Below are positions 35,695 through 47,086 of a stretch of DNA of 64,000 nt, one piece after another. Each line of letters opens with the position of its first letter. Within the stretch, counting starts at the first letter, position 1. Where the stretch lies: the NCBI GenBank assembly GCA_000611775.1, contig KK106983.1:5709818-5773817 (forward strand), in the 5' to 3' direction. Source of the DNA: Umbilicaria muhlenbergii (taxonomy: Eukaryota > Ascomycota > Lecanoromycetes > Umbilicariales > Umbilicariaceae). The notes beneath the pieces are model-generated. The model did not search any database. It was not told where the DNA came from and was given only the letters and a program-made list of their open reading frames with translations. Position numbers and translations under genes: made by a program.

Positions 35695-37464
35695 CTACAT
35701 CTGTCGCCCAATGTCGCGCCGATGTTGACGCTTTTGAGGCAGGCATCTTGAGGCTTTCTCAACCTCACCAATATTGTATCCCGCGTCGAAAGCTGCATCG
35801 AGCAGTATCTGGGTAATCCCCGCACAGCCAGACATGGCTGCGTGGTAAAGTGCCGTCCGTCCGTGGATGTCTTGAGCTAGAATATTTGCTCCTCTTTCCA
35901 CAAGCAATTGCGTCATAGGTACAAAGCGACCTTTTACTGCTAGCAGCAGAGGGGTGTGCAGAAGGGTGTATGAACCCCAAGTGAATGGAGAATTGATGGT
36001 AGGCTCGATTTCAGCGTTAGTCTTAGCCTCAATATTTGCTCCATGATCCAAAAGCCATTCTCCTATTTTCAGATGTTCAAGAGCTTTTCCCTCGTCATCG
36101 AGAAGGCTGGCGTAATGCAAGGGTGTCCAACCGGAGATATCTTGAGCGTCGAGCAAAGCATCATTGTTTATCAACACCTCTGCCGCTTTGCAAGACCCCT
36201 TTCTGGAAGCAAGATGTAATGGAGTTCGTAGAGTTGTACTTCTTGCCGATACATCTGCGCCGTAGTCGATGAGCAGCTGCACGATACGTTCGTATCCCTT
36301 TCCAGCTGCCCAATGCAGAGCCGTTTTCTCACCACCACATTTGCTAGTCCATCTTCTTGGGTCACGAGGCATTGTCTTCGCGTTCACATCCGCTCCACAG
36401 TCGAGGAACATGCGTACTACCACTTCGTGGCCGTGTCTAGCTGCCAAATGCGAAGCTGTCGTTTTTGTTGGTATAGCCTTCTCGAAGTTCTCGTTAATAT
36501 CAGCTCCATAGACCAAAGCTCACGGACAGACAGCACGTCTCCCTCTTTCGCTGCTTTATGTAGTGCAGGCATCTCAGCGGCTGCTGTTTGCGATAGTCCC
36601 TCGTATATTTCTGAAGTGTCTACGCAACGAGCCGGAGATTCACAGCGCATTGGGGATAGATTGCTGATCTGAATGTTAGCCTGCAGACTCACTGCAACCA
36701 AATTTGGGGCATCTCTGACAGTGACCCACTATCTAGCGAAGGATCAGAGCACTGGAAAAGCTCTCGAGAATGAGTATCGGAATCTGATATGGGCGAAGAT
36801 GGAGCAACGAAGCCTACGTTAACAGTTCCTTGAATGTACCTATTCAAAGTAAATCCGACATCAGTGCCCGCGGACCCACATCCGTTGACCGTACTGGACC
36901 AATCATCCGGTTCTTGGCCACTTGTAGCCATCAGACGAAAGTGACAGAATCTTGAAAGTTGTTCAGCGTGGGTCAATCTTGATCGGTAGGTTTTGCGGAT
37001 GTATAGACTTACGCGCTGATAGTACTTAGTGCTGCGTTAAGGGTTGCTTTATTCTGCCCTAGCCTATCCAGTGAATCCTTGATGTCTTTCTTTTTGAAGT
37101 ACCACTGCGCGCCGGAGCTAAACTTGGAGCCTTTGCCGTCATTCAAGGGCTTTACTCGGCTTTGAATCTTGAGCATGATTTGACCCAACGTTGCCGAGCA
37201 ATTGCGCAGAGGCTTCTCCAGATTCGCCAGCATTGCTACCATAGCAGTGTTCTCTCGGACTATACTAATGACATCGTCGTCTTTGAGGGATGATTCCAGA
37301 GATAAAACAATGTCGTAAAACGCATGGACGTCATTAGATATCCCGGTGATTTCCTCAGGGGCATTTTTGATACTATCGATGAGTTCAAATAGGGCTTGAG
37401 CGCTCTGTAAGGCTGCGGTACCCACGGCGACGACGGAGGCTATGATCGAGAGGGGATCAGCCAT
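35695..37464 (-). CDS. Ankyrin-repeat protein with fungal STAND-type N-terminal domain
   Basis: The first exon (37013-37464) encodes MADPLSIIASVVAVGTAAL and about 150 helical residues of the type found at the N-terminus of fungal NLR-like (STAND) proteins. A second exon starts at 36950 (FCHFRLMATSGQE). The C-terminal part has about five or six ankyrin repeats (TASHLAARHGHEVVVRMFL, TALHWAAGKGYERIVQLL, TPLHLASRKG, TPLHYASLL, TALYHAAMSG). No NACHT or NB-ARC NTPase lies between, so it is not a full NLR. Two joins are problematic: no good intron restores frame near 36660-36695, and near 36519 GAGCTTTGG appears to lack one T compared with the expected E-L-L-V-Y. It may be a pseudogene or hold base errors. 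Confidence 0.72.
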
Positions 37465-38204
37465 GGTTGAAGCCAGCTACCTGAACTGCAGGTGCAAGCT
37501 GCGTGTGGTCACCATGCGATTGCTTTAAAGCTGTGCTGGTGGGAGATGAAGGCAGCAGAAGGTGAGGTGGGATGATCTGCCGGCATGGTTATGGAGGTTG
37601 CACCAGAGTGGCACAGCATCTGCACAGGAAGGCAGCGCAATACTCCTCAATTTGACAAGGCTTTGACGAGCTTGGAAAGGGCAATCCGTGTGCCGGAGAG
37701 GCAGGAAGTCAAGTGATGAAGCCGACTAACTTGCAGAAGACGGAAAGACAAGGTTGACCAACTCGCGGGGCTAAAAGGTGTAGGGCACGCAGACAGTGAC
37801 CGAGTAATCGAACCTACATGGAGGCGGAAAAGAAACCCTACCGTACCTCCGAGAACAAGGATAAGAATTATCGAGTCTCATCTGTCGCACGTCTCTCTTT
37901 CACACTTTAGTCAAGAGAACTTTTAACAATTCAAGCCCCCAAATCTCCTTCTCACCAATTCACCAACCTTCCACCAGCACATTCCAGCGGCAGCAGAACC
38001 ATAAGGTCGAGCAATCATTCAATTACACAAAGTACCTCGTTCTGCACAGCTGCAAGGGTATTCCGATCGATCGCAAGCAGGATCGTTGCCTAGCATCAAG
38101 CCCCCACATAACCAGAGCCATGACGCAAAGCCCCTACATCCCCCGGCCCCACCCACACCCCCCTCCCCCCCGGCTTGGACAAATCCTCGAACCCTACATC
38201 CACC
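37465..38204. other. Intergenic, nothing supported
   Basis: Promoter of the ankyrin gene and 3' flank of eIF4E. 38150-38170 is C-rich. Confidence 0.45.
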
Positions 38205-39181
38205 TTAGACTGTAAACTTCGCCTTCGCCCGACTACTCCCACTATGCGCACTATCACTATGTCCCGAAAACTCCACCACCTCCCCCTCCTTCAACCTCAA
38301 CACCTCCTTCAACCTCCTTCCCAACCCCATCAGCACCTCCCGCGCCTTCTCCGCACTCCTCCCCTTCCCGCCCGCCACATCCCCTTCCCCGCCCCCCGGC
38401 ACACTCTTCCCCACCGTCTTCGTCCACAAGCCGATCCTGTAGAACCCCTTGCGCACATTAACCACCACGCCCATGACTTCGCCGTCGTCGGGGTTCGTTT
38501 CTAGCGTTTCACCGATGGCGGCGAGCATTACGTGCAACCAGAGTTCGTCGATGGGCACGTTACGCTTTTCGCGGTATTGGTAGGACCATTTGCCGCCGTG
38601 TTTGTTTTGCGGATCTTCCCATTCGGGGCGCACGCCGCGTTTGAAGAGGTGGTAGTCGGATTTTAGAGCCAGTTCGGAGGTCGGGGTTATGTTGTTCTGG
38701 TGGGGAAATGGGTTAGTTGGAGGGGAAATTAGGGTAAGGGGGTGTGGGGAAAGGCGTACGTAGACGCCCCAGAATTCTTCTACGGAGTCGAAGGTGACGA
38801 CTTCTTTGAGGAGGTCGTTCCAGTTGTCGCCCTGGGGATGGGTTAGCCTTTGTGTGGTGAGAGTAATGAACCGCTGTTGAGATCGCATACCTTGCCACTC
38901 GGTGGTTTGGTGAACCATAGGGTCCATTCGTGCATCAGTGGGTGTTTGACGTTGAAGTTCTGTGGGTCGTGGAAGACTGTGATCTGCTCATCGTCCTTGT
39001 ACTCTTTCTTCGGTGCTGAACCGTTGGGCGGTAAGTTTTGATCATTGATTCCATCGGCGCGGCCGTTCAAAGCGTTGGGACCGCTGGTTCCGTTTGCGGG
39101 TGAAATGGGGATAGTGTCGAGAGGGACGGGTGAGGAGGGGTTTGCGGAGCCGTTGGTGGCAGGAGTGTCGAGAGTCGCCAT
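38205..39181 (-). CDS. Translation initiation factor eIF4E (mRNA cap-binding)
   Basis: Binds the 5' cap of mRNA and brings it to eIF4G. Exons 38891-39181, 38760-38831 and 38205-38696 give 284 aa. An 80-residue Ser/Pro/Asn-rich N-terminal extension precedes the core, as in other filamentous fungi. Core motifs: HPLMHEWTLWFTKPPSGK, DNWNDLLKEVVTFDSVEEFW (Trp of the eIF4G-binding face), and GVRPEWEDPQNKHGGKW with the Trp-Glu pair that holds the cap guanine. IDELWLHVMLAAIGE and GFYRIGLWTK follow. Compared with the animal protein there is an extra stretch in the last third (GGGEGDVAGGKGRSAEK). Phase-0 introns; all three exons join without ambiguity. Confidence 0.95.
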
Positions 39182-39816
39182 ACTGAGTAGAAGACGAGAG
39201 GATGATAGGTTCGGGAGTGCAGCAGGTTTGTCGTTCAAGAAGAGGTGAGCTCCGCTTTGAAGAGAAGTCTTTCTAGGGATGATGGCTCAAATAGCTGAGG
39301 GAGAAGCTTTGGTGATATTCCGAGGGATGGAGAGGAGCTCGTTGATTTAGGTTGTAGTGAAGTGAGTTAAAATTAGTGGAAGGTGGTCCTGCGCCAGGCA
39401 GTGACTTCTTTTAGTGAATGATGTTTGATATGGGAGTTGGGTCTGAGGGAGGCAGCCACGCAGCGTCGCCTAGTTGGTTTGTTAAAAGTTGCGATTGCCG
39501 CCAGCGCACTTCGAAATGCTTGGCAGCCGCTCGAATTCTACGGTGACCACATACATACGTCTCAGAAGATGCCAAACATGCACTTTCGGAATGGGCCATG
39601 TATACATGTCTAGCAGAGTGTTTGAGCCTAGGTGTACACTGTTTTCTAGCCGTCATACATACATTAAGGGGTATCTATCCGAACTCCGAATGTACTGAAG
39701 GACTCGCTCAACACACAATCGAGTCTTGAAATGCTCCACGCTGTCCATCCACCTCTTCTTTTCACAACAAATGCAACCTCTATGTGACGTGCAGGAAAGA
39801 AGTTCCGTCATTCGCA
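39182..39816. other. Intergenic, nothing seen
   Basis: Upstream region of eIF4E and 3' flank of the SYM1-like gene. Confidence 0.5.
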
Positions 39817-40592
39817 TCACTTGCCTCCCTTGCTGTTAATGTAACTTAGATAGCAATTCCACCCTATCGTCGCGACTCCTTAGCAACCTCCCACTCCAGT
39901 AGAGATAATCCAGAGTAGCACTTACCTAAGCTCACGATATTAACCACTAGCACCCTATGTTCCAACGGCACAAGCTTGAAGTTGATGGCTTGCACCCACG
40001 GCCAAACCATCCAATTCTTACTTAACGCCGTCGTATACGTGCTCTCCAACTTATCCTTCGGACTGGTGCCCTCCATAATCGCCATACTGCTCAAAAAGAC
40101 GAACAGATTGGTCGAGGCAAACACACACTGATCGGTCAGGACGCGCGCGGCGATGGTGGTGTTGGGGTTCTTGAGGTTGATTTTGTTTTGGAGGAATTTG
40201 AACCAGGTGGTGGCTGCGGGGCCGAAGATAGCTGAGAGGTCAATGTTAGTTGAGGGGCTTTATTGAGAGGGAAGTGGAGGCAGAGGGAAATGTACCACCG
40301 CCATACAACGCCATACGCCCTGTCCGTGCAAAGTTGTGCTTGTTGAAGCCGACGCGCTCAACGGCTTGCTGGGCCATGACATCGCCTGTCGCGAAGAGGA
40401 CCTGGAGCAGCTCCCATCAGCGCTGCTATCCCCGGCGACGACAGTTGTAAATTATAGCGTTGCAAGTACTGACCGCTGTGGTAATACTTTGAGTGAGGAG
40501 CGGTCGTTGCGCGAGCTTCATCTGGTACCTGCACAATTGATACATTAGTGGGGTCTTTCACAGAGAGAAACGTTCACGCACCATCGTAGCAT
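39817..40592 (-). CDS. Sym1/Mpv17/PMP22-family mitochondrial membrane protein
   Basis: Inner-membrane protein of the Mpv17/Sym1 family, needed in yeast for growth on ethanol at high temperature. Five exons: 40582-40592 (only 11 nt), 40474-40528, 40299-40401, 39926-40231 and 39817-39863, giving 173 aa, the normal family length. Motifs: [20 protein letters not shown] at the N-terminus, [33 protein letters not shown], the DQCVFAST helix, then the signature [20 protein letters not shown] and a short last exon [11 protein letters not shown]. The 11-nt first exon and a 47-nt last exon make this gene easy to misannotate. Confidence 0.93.
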
Positions 40593-41266
40593 CTTGGGCG
40601 ATGTCGATCCAAAGGGGAGCACTATGGAGTGATGCTGAGACTGCTACGTCGGCATGGAGGGGGCACGAGGGGCTCACTATCATGTCTCTCTCGGAGTCCA
40701 GATGTTCTGAGGGAGCTCGAGCGTCAGATTGCTTGGCCAATCGGTAGACTTACCTCGTAGGGCTGTGGCCATGCAGAGCCTTACAGCCCTGGTCAGTCTA
40801 ACCAGGTTCAAGCCATCTCGACACTGATGACTGCCACTAAATCCTAGCTCTCAGGAACCTACGAGACTTGATCGCTATGGCTTGAGCCACTCTACTCATT
40901 GGTTCACTACATGGTGCCCATTCTTCAAAACTTTTGTATTGTTCAACTCCCGTGCTGTAGAAACCAGCATAAGTTGGTGGAACACAAGTGGAGGGTATAT
41001 GAACAAGAGGCTACCATCTCCACCGCTGAAGGAGTAACAAAATGCTTGAGCTTGCGGAACGCCGACATTTTCGCTCGAGAGAAGATTATACAACGGTGTA
41101 GGAAGTCCGCGGCGTCCTGTGCTTATGGGCTACGACAATGTCAGAGAACGGCTCACTGCTAGAGCCGGTCACTCGGAATCTGGGGCGACAGTAACTGAGT
41201 GTGTTCAACAGTAGCCAAAACGGAACAGACGCTTGCTTGATACGGGGTAATCCATGGAACGAACGC
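40593..41266. other. Intergenic, nothing supported
   Basis: Promoter of the SYM1-like gene and 3' flank of the syntaxin. Confidence 0.5.
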
Positions 41267-42671
41267 TCAAGTAACTTTCTTGGCGGTATTGCGAGTAACA
41301 AGGACAACCACAACGACGACCACCACGATGATGATGATGATGATTACTGGAAGCAGTCAGTAAAAGCCCTGCTGAATTCGGCCACCTAGGAATCCACCTA
41401 CATAGAATGAGGAGACACCACCACTTCTTCCGGTTCCGGCTGCGCGCTTTTGCAATGGCTCCATCCATCTCCACGTTTGCCTTGCCTACATTTTCCGTGA
41501 CCTCTTCGCCCTTTTGTTCGATCTGTGTAACAGCAGGTTCTTGCTGCACAACAAGCGCTTCCATGTCCTGGAATAGTTGCGCTAGCTCGATCATTTGGGA
41601 TTCGATCTTCTGGATCGCTTCGTGTCTGCCTTGTACGGCTCGTAGCGCAGACTGCGATTGGCCACGGCGGTCACTTTGTAGAAGCTGCGAAGTGATATTA
41701 GCAGGGTCTTTCGGGCGGGGAAAATCGGAGCTACTTACAGCTTGGCTAAAAACTTGGTTGTTCGAGGTATCTTCGCATGCCTCGCGGACTTCGGCGTCGC
41801 TGGCATCAGGTCTGACAATACGATATTGTCGCTCCATCTGTGCCTGTAGCTTCTTGCGGAAATCCCTCTCCACTTGCTGGTATTGATTGATTGCCGTCTT
41901 CAACTTCCGGTCCACCTTGCCTACTTGAGGCGCGTTTCGTGGATCTCCAGATTCCCTTTGTTGTTTGATGCCCTTGATGCGTGCGGCAAAGTTCCGGTAT
42001 AGCGTCATGGTCTCCGAGCTTAGGGTGTCCAACTCGCGGTTGGTCTGGGTTCCTTGGCTCGCGTCCGGGTCATCAAGGGCTCGCTGTTGTAGGAATCGAA
42101 GGCGTTCTAGGTTGCGCTCAATAGAGTCGATACCGCGGTCGATGTCCCTGCATTCATTCAGAATGGCATTGGGATCTCGACCAGCCTGACCATTCATGGG
42201 AGTCATCTCCATATCGTTACCGCCCACTACCGACTATTAGTCACGGCTATTTGGCGCTATGTGAGCATATCTACTACTCACCATAGCCTCCATTACCCAT
42301 GTTCTGTCCTTGTCCATACCGACTGCCATAAGGAGCTTGTTGCTGGGTTTGACCTCCATACCCGCTCTGTATTGGCGCTGGCTGTTGGTATGTGGTACCA
42401 CTCTCTTGCCCGTATGGGTTTCCGCCTGGTCGCGAGTACGGGTTGCCCGTATCCTGAGCATAGGGGTTTGCCGCCGGTTGACCGTAAGGGTTAGGCTGGC
42501 CGTAGTCGGCTTGATTATCGTAGCGTCCGTACTGCAGCGAAGAAAGGTTGTCAGCAAAAGCGATGGTGTGGGTGTCGCCTCTGGCGACCATGAAAGGGTA
42601 GAAGTTGTCCACACAGGAGGAATGCCGCCCTGGTTGACCTCAAGGATTTAATGGATTGTGCTTACACTCAT
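41267..42671 (-). CDS. Plasma-membrane syntaxin (Sso1/2-type Qa-SNARE)
   Basis: t-SNARE for exocytic vesicle fusion. Exons 42666-42671 (only MS), 42282-42531, 41739-42226, 41402-41684 and 41267-41346 give 368 aa. The N-terminal 85 residues are rich in Tyr/Gly/Gln/Pro (NPYGQPAANPYAQDTGNPYS). The Habc helical bundle follows (ECRDIDRGIDSIERNLERL), then the SNARE helix with its zero-layer Gln and the canonical RHEAIQKIESQMIELAQLFQ, and a tail anchor of Ile/Val built by the last exon, with the codon for one Leu split by the final intron. The C-terminal tail is short and basic (TRNTAKKVT). The first exon carries just the start codon and one Ser codon, as in related fungal SSO genes. Confidence 0.94.
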
Positions 42672-43550
42672 CGTGGAATCCTGCTATGTTTCCAGCCCCT
42701 ATACTAGGTAGGCCAAGTGAGTTGGAATGGTGATATTAACACAATGCGGTGCTAAAGATCTGCAGAGTTGACATATGGCGGATCGATGAATGGAGCGAGA
42801 CGGGCAGAGCTGTAAGTATGCAAATGGTTGTCTGATGACGATGACTTTGATGGCGCAGTGGTGTTTTTAATTAGTTACGAGACGGCGACCCCTACCTTGG
42901 ATCGATTTGGCGCGCCGGGAATAACGCTGAGGCTGAGGCTGAGGCTAAGGGGAGTTTCTATTTCTGCAGCCACGCTAAATAAATTACTAACTGCTTACCT
43001 TAACAAGCCTGCCCCCCTGCGTGCAACCCCCCCTCTGCATGTAAACAACATGTTGACACGTCTGTAAGCTTCTTCAACTTTCTCACACTCTTCTCTTTAT
43101 TCTTCTCAACTTCTTCATCGTCGTCTCTGCTGCCCTCATTACCACTCTTGCTCAGGCTGTCACTCTTTACACTTTTCTATTGTTTTTTATCATCACTGAT
43201 GTTTTTCATGCCATTCCGACTGTCCGTGAACATGGATGTCTATATCATACATCACTCTCTATAATCTCATAAAGATCTAAGAATTTCTCTTCTCTGCTCA
43301 TGAGGTTTAAATGCTTACTGCTGTTGGCTTTAAGATCCAATAGCTGTATATTGATAACATCTAATTTTCATTTAGGAAGATCTGTATTTATCCTGATTAA
43401 ATAATAATTTACTTTCACTGTCGACAGTATAAGAAGAAGAATCATAAGTTGATATACAAGTAAACAAGTTTTTGAAAAACACAAAAGCTCTTCGGGTTAA
43501 TCATTGATTATTCCTTGAAGATTCGGGTGATCAAAAGATTCTTCAAACTC
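42672..43550. other. Intergenic with AT-rich tract
   Basis: 43080-43510 is AT-rich with T-rich runs and no coding signature. A short (CTGAGG)n repeat lies near 42929-42952. No gene seen. Confidence 0.45.
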
Positions 43551-43889
43551 ATGAACGACGGGTCGCTAACCCTAACGCTTGATTTCAGCAATGTGCTTTC
43601 TAATCAACGTTCTTCCCTAGCCAACGCTCTCCAGTCGAGAGCATATGGTTTTGGCATCAGACTCAGACCAAAGCCCTCTGGTCGCACCGCCGCTCGCCCA
43701 GCCGCACAAGGTGAGGCGGCCTCAAAGCCTTCCCAGGGATTCATGTTCACACCGGAGGAATACGCGATGCTCGTCAACCTAAAGAGGACTCAGGGCCTAC
43801 GTTGGGGCGAGATCAAGCGCAAATTTTTGCACCGCAGCCTCGGATCGCTCAAGGTGCACTGTTCTATGAAACTGAACAAAGGGATCTGA
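43551..43889 (+). CDS. Small Myb/SANT-like protein
   Basis: Single-exon 112-aa protein; the ATG at 43551 is the only Met start in frame. The first 65 residues are Ser/Ala/Arg-rich. The C-terminus has FTPEEYAMLVNLKRTQGLRW followed by EIKRKFLHRSLGSLKVHCS, which matches the W...EI...F..R..GSL.V....KL pattern of fungal Myb/SANT-like DNA-binding domains with the first Trp replaced by Phe. Only one repeat is present and the protein stops soon after, so it may be a small regulator or the tail of a larger lost gene. DNA binding is inferred. Confidence 0.65.
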   Translation: MNDGSLTLTLDFSNVLSNQRSSLANALQSRAYGFGIRLRPKPSGRTAARPAAQGEAASKPSQGFMFTPEEYAMLVNLKRTQGLRWGEIKRKFLHRSLGSLKVHCSMKLNKGI

Positions 43890-45899
43890 TGTCGAGAATG
43901 TAGTCCTATCTACACTCTGTTTTGTAATTTGATGTTGTGTGCTGTATTCTCTGCCTTGCTTTTGCTGAAGAAGATTGATATCCTAGGCGCCTGGTTTTCT
44001 TTTCTGCATCCGGTTGCACGTCAATGTCACGGTTCGCATAGAAGATGAAAGTAATCCAATTCATCTGTTCTATGTAAGGTTACATTTAATACTACAGAGT
44101 GACGGTATGATCTTAGTCGGCCTACACACATCACATCGACGCTTTTCTTAACTTAATTGATAACGCTATGCTGGCTCACTAGAATCCGTCCCCCAAGGTA
44201 CTATGCATGCCTTGAGGGAAGCGGGCCTGCTCCCATTCCAGTTCCCTCTCAAAAAGATCATGCACGCGTACATCCACCACCTATCCGTCTTCCCCGATGT
44301 CCTGGGTCCAATGAAGCTAAGAAATATACCTAAAATGGATGTCATGATCTCCGCCTTCCTCCCTCCTTCCTTCCCTCCCTCCCCTTCGTTCATCTTTCAA
44401 ACAGATGGTCGCAATCAAGGATGTAAGACGATGTAAGCCAGCGCCAAAGGCGTGCGAGTTGCTGGCGCTGAAGGTGAACAAGCGGAAATAGAAAATGGGG
44501 AAGATCTGGCTGGTGAGCGAGAATCGGGTTGATGTTGTTGGGGGCGTGGGCGGTGAGGATGCAGGCGATACGGGTGGATCGGGATGTTGTTAAGAGGCAT
44601 GCCTGGGAAATACTTATGACTTGGTCTTGGTGTCGATCGTTCTAGGGATTGAGGGGATAGAAATAGACCAGAAGGTGTCAGAACTGAGTCTTTGACTGAT
44701 CTAGAAAAATGAGAAATGGGTGGCAGAAATAATTGGTTGATTTGCTTGTGCTCAGTGCCCAAGTGGACCGACAAAATCTAGACAGAGAAGCGGTAGTAAT
44801 AACCCCTGCGCTTCAACCCATTGATATGTAGTGCCTCATGCGGCTTCGATACTCCTAGAGCAGCTAACATTTAGCTCTTTAAAACTTTCAATGATCATCG
44901 TCATCCCAGAAGGGCTCTAAGGAGAGCAGTAGAATCCATCATTGCCGTACATAGTTATGTACATACACATTCTAGGTCTCACAGAGCAGTCAGCTAGCTT
45001 CCTAACGTTCTTATATCTCGAATCATCAGCATCCGTCTGAGCGGCTTGTCGATTCTTGCCGTACTGACTTTACAACTGCTCAATCAAACGTCATTCGCTG
45101 ACCTCATTGTTATTTCATAGTAGCACATGGGGAATTGGTAGTCAAGGATATCCCTAGCAACCGAGCTGGGTGAAATAGAAAGATGTTAACGCGCCCCAGC
45201 TGGTTCAAAAAAGTTCAGGCGAAAACATCGCCTTAAGCAGAGCTATCAACGACGAGGAGAGCGCCGTAAAGAGGGCCGGCCAGTTAAGCGAGGATGCAAA
45301 GAAAGCCTGTTGAATCAACTATCGATGCTTACCTTTCGTCCGGGTGAATCATGCATGAAACGGTATTCGGGAACCTCACTTCATCGCTTTCAATTGAGGT
45401 TGTGCCTAAGCTCCGACTTCCAACACTGCTATCTGTGGTATTCTCGTTGGGTGAGCTTGTGAGCGGGCCATTTTCGGCGGTCAGCGCTGACTGCAGATAC
45501 TTCTAATCAAGCAATGATCAGTTTCCCGTGGTGCTTTGAGGTTCTGGCGTGGCGGGACTGTGATTAGCTGCAAAAACAATTGTATCGGACTGTGCGCATT
45601 GGACCCCATCGCCGTGACGCGGGTTCGAATCGTCACCGCGAGCATCCAAATACACCGGAGCCTATCGGGCTCACCCTGCAACAGAAAAGGAACGGTCGGA
45701 GGCGGTCCGCTTTCAGCGACAGGCCCCCCTGCAGTCGTTCGGCCCCGACGTCTCTAATACATTCCTACTCGGAGTAAGCACTTGAGTAAGACCGGAATTG
45801 TCCCCAACATGATTTTTTATGACTTTAAAATCTCTCGGCGTGCGGATTCGATCCCTCGCCCTGGAATTCTGACTACAGAACTCCACGCACACACCAGCC
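43890..45899. other. Long intergenic stretch, no gene supported
   Basis: About 2 kb of short frames. Two places (about 45619 and 45842) contain T-loop-like strings (GGTTCGAATC, GGATTCGATCC), but no tRNA cloverleaf could be built around them. Confidence 0.4.
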
Positions 45900-46682
45900 A
45901 TGAGCTCCACATCAAGTCCAGAGACGCTGCACAAGCCTCGCATCCTGTGCCTGCACGGGGGAGGCGTGTCTGCAAAGATATTCAGACTTCAGGCGCGATC
46001 CCTTGTGGCCAGTCTAGCGCCTCACTTTCGTCTCGTCTTTGCAGACGGCCCGTTTGCCTGCGAAATGCACGAAGACCTCAAGCCTGTTTACGGTGGGATG
46101 GGATCATGCCGCAGATGGTCGCGCTGGCTGCCCCACCATCCGCCCCATACTAGCAACGCGGCCATTGACGGGATCGAGCACAGCCTCACAGCCGCAATGG
46201 AAACTGACGCCGGTATTGGCGAGTGGGTCGGCCTGCTGGGCTTCAGTCAGGGCGCAAAGCTTGCCGCCAGCGTGCTGCTCGAGAACCAGCTGCGGCGGCA
46301 AGAAAGTACCGCCTTGGAAGGTTTTGCGGGAGTGCACTGGAAGTTTGGCATTCTCATGGCTGGTCGAGCACCCCCTTACTCCCTAAGCGGCCGGACCAAG
46401 GATAACAAGTTTTTCGACCAGCTGGGCGTGCTGCCAACTGGCGATGACGACACTGCCGACTTCCCGGACAAGTTGAAGACACCAACGCTTCACGTACACG
46501 GATTACGAGACGCAGGGCTGGAGCTGCACCGGCAGCTCCTGCGCGACTTTTCAACCGCGGACAGCGCGGTGCTTATCGAATGGGACGAGGGACACCGCAT
46601 ACCTTTCAAGACAGCCGACGTCAATACAGTGACAAATGGAGTTCTCAAGGTCGCAAAGGTACGGAATATTTGGATCAAGTGA
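45900..46682 (+). CDS. FSH1-family serine hydrolase
   Basis: Alpha/beta hydrolase of the fungal FSH (family of serine hydrolases) group, to which the hydrolases of polyketide clusters (LovG, citrinin CtnB/CitA types) belong. 260 aa, no intron needed. ILCLHGGG forms the oxyanion strand, GFSQGA holds the nucleophile (about S116), and HVHGLRD and WDEGHRIP give the acid (about D203) and His (about H231). A GT...AG pair at 46653 and 46709 could splice the tail to VAKAASAI instead of ending VRNIWIK; both are possible. It stands about 400 bp from the 3' end of the broken Zn2Cys6 regulator, an arrangement common in secondary-metabolite clusters, but no synthase is present. Confidence 0.88.
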   Translation: MSSTSSPETLHKPRILCLHGGGVSAKIFRLQARSLVASLAPHFRLVFADGPFACEMHEDLKPVYGGMGSCRRWSRWLPHHPPHTSNAAIDGIEHSLTAAMETDAGIGEWVGLLGFSQGAKLAASVLLENQLRRQESTALEGFAGVHWKFGILMAGRAPPYSLSGRTKDNKFFDQLGVLPTGDDDTADFPDKLKTPTLHVHGLRDAGLELHRQLLRDFSTADSAVLIEWDEGHRIPFKTADVNTVTNGVLKVAKVRNIWIK

Positions 46683-47086
46683 GAGCTAGCGTTGCTAAAC
46701 GGCTTGCAGGCTGCGAGCGCCATCTGAGCAGCGAATGCCGATCGCTTCTGCCCCGTGAGGAGGGAGACATTGATGCACTGGCATGCTTGAATGAAGCGGA
46801 TATACAAGGCTTGAGGTCGGATCCAACATGGAGCGAGTACGCAGACTTTATAGGATGAAACGTTCAATCCGGTCAGGACCAAGCACATGCATAGCGTCTA
46901 GTTCCATGCTGAAAGCCTTACGCGGAGCGGCAGGAGCTCAACGTCTCCCTCTGGACGCATGAGAGAGTACCAGGCAACATATGTACCGGCAGAGCGAGGG
47001 GCTTTGGCTAACACCTCTGCGGAGAGCATAATTGTCTATATAGAATCACGATCTACCTCTTTTCACTACATATTAATCGTCCCCTT
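46683..47086. other. Intergenic, convergent spacer
   Basis: Short spacer between the FSH hydrolase and the regulator pseudogene. Confidence 0.5.

Noticed and set aside
41320-41346. GAT microsatellite
   Set aside because: It is the coding sequence of the Ile/Val tail anchor of the syntaxin read on the other strand, not an independent repeat.
45590-45870. tRNA-like strings (GGTTCGAATC at about 45619 and GGATTCGATCC at about 45843)
   Set aside because: No matching T-stem, anticodon arm and acceptor stem could be drawn around either; probably chance or old remnants.
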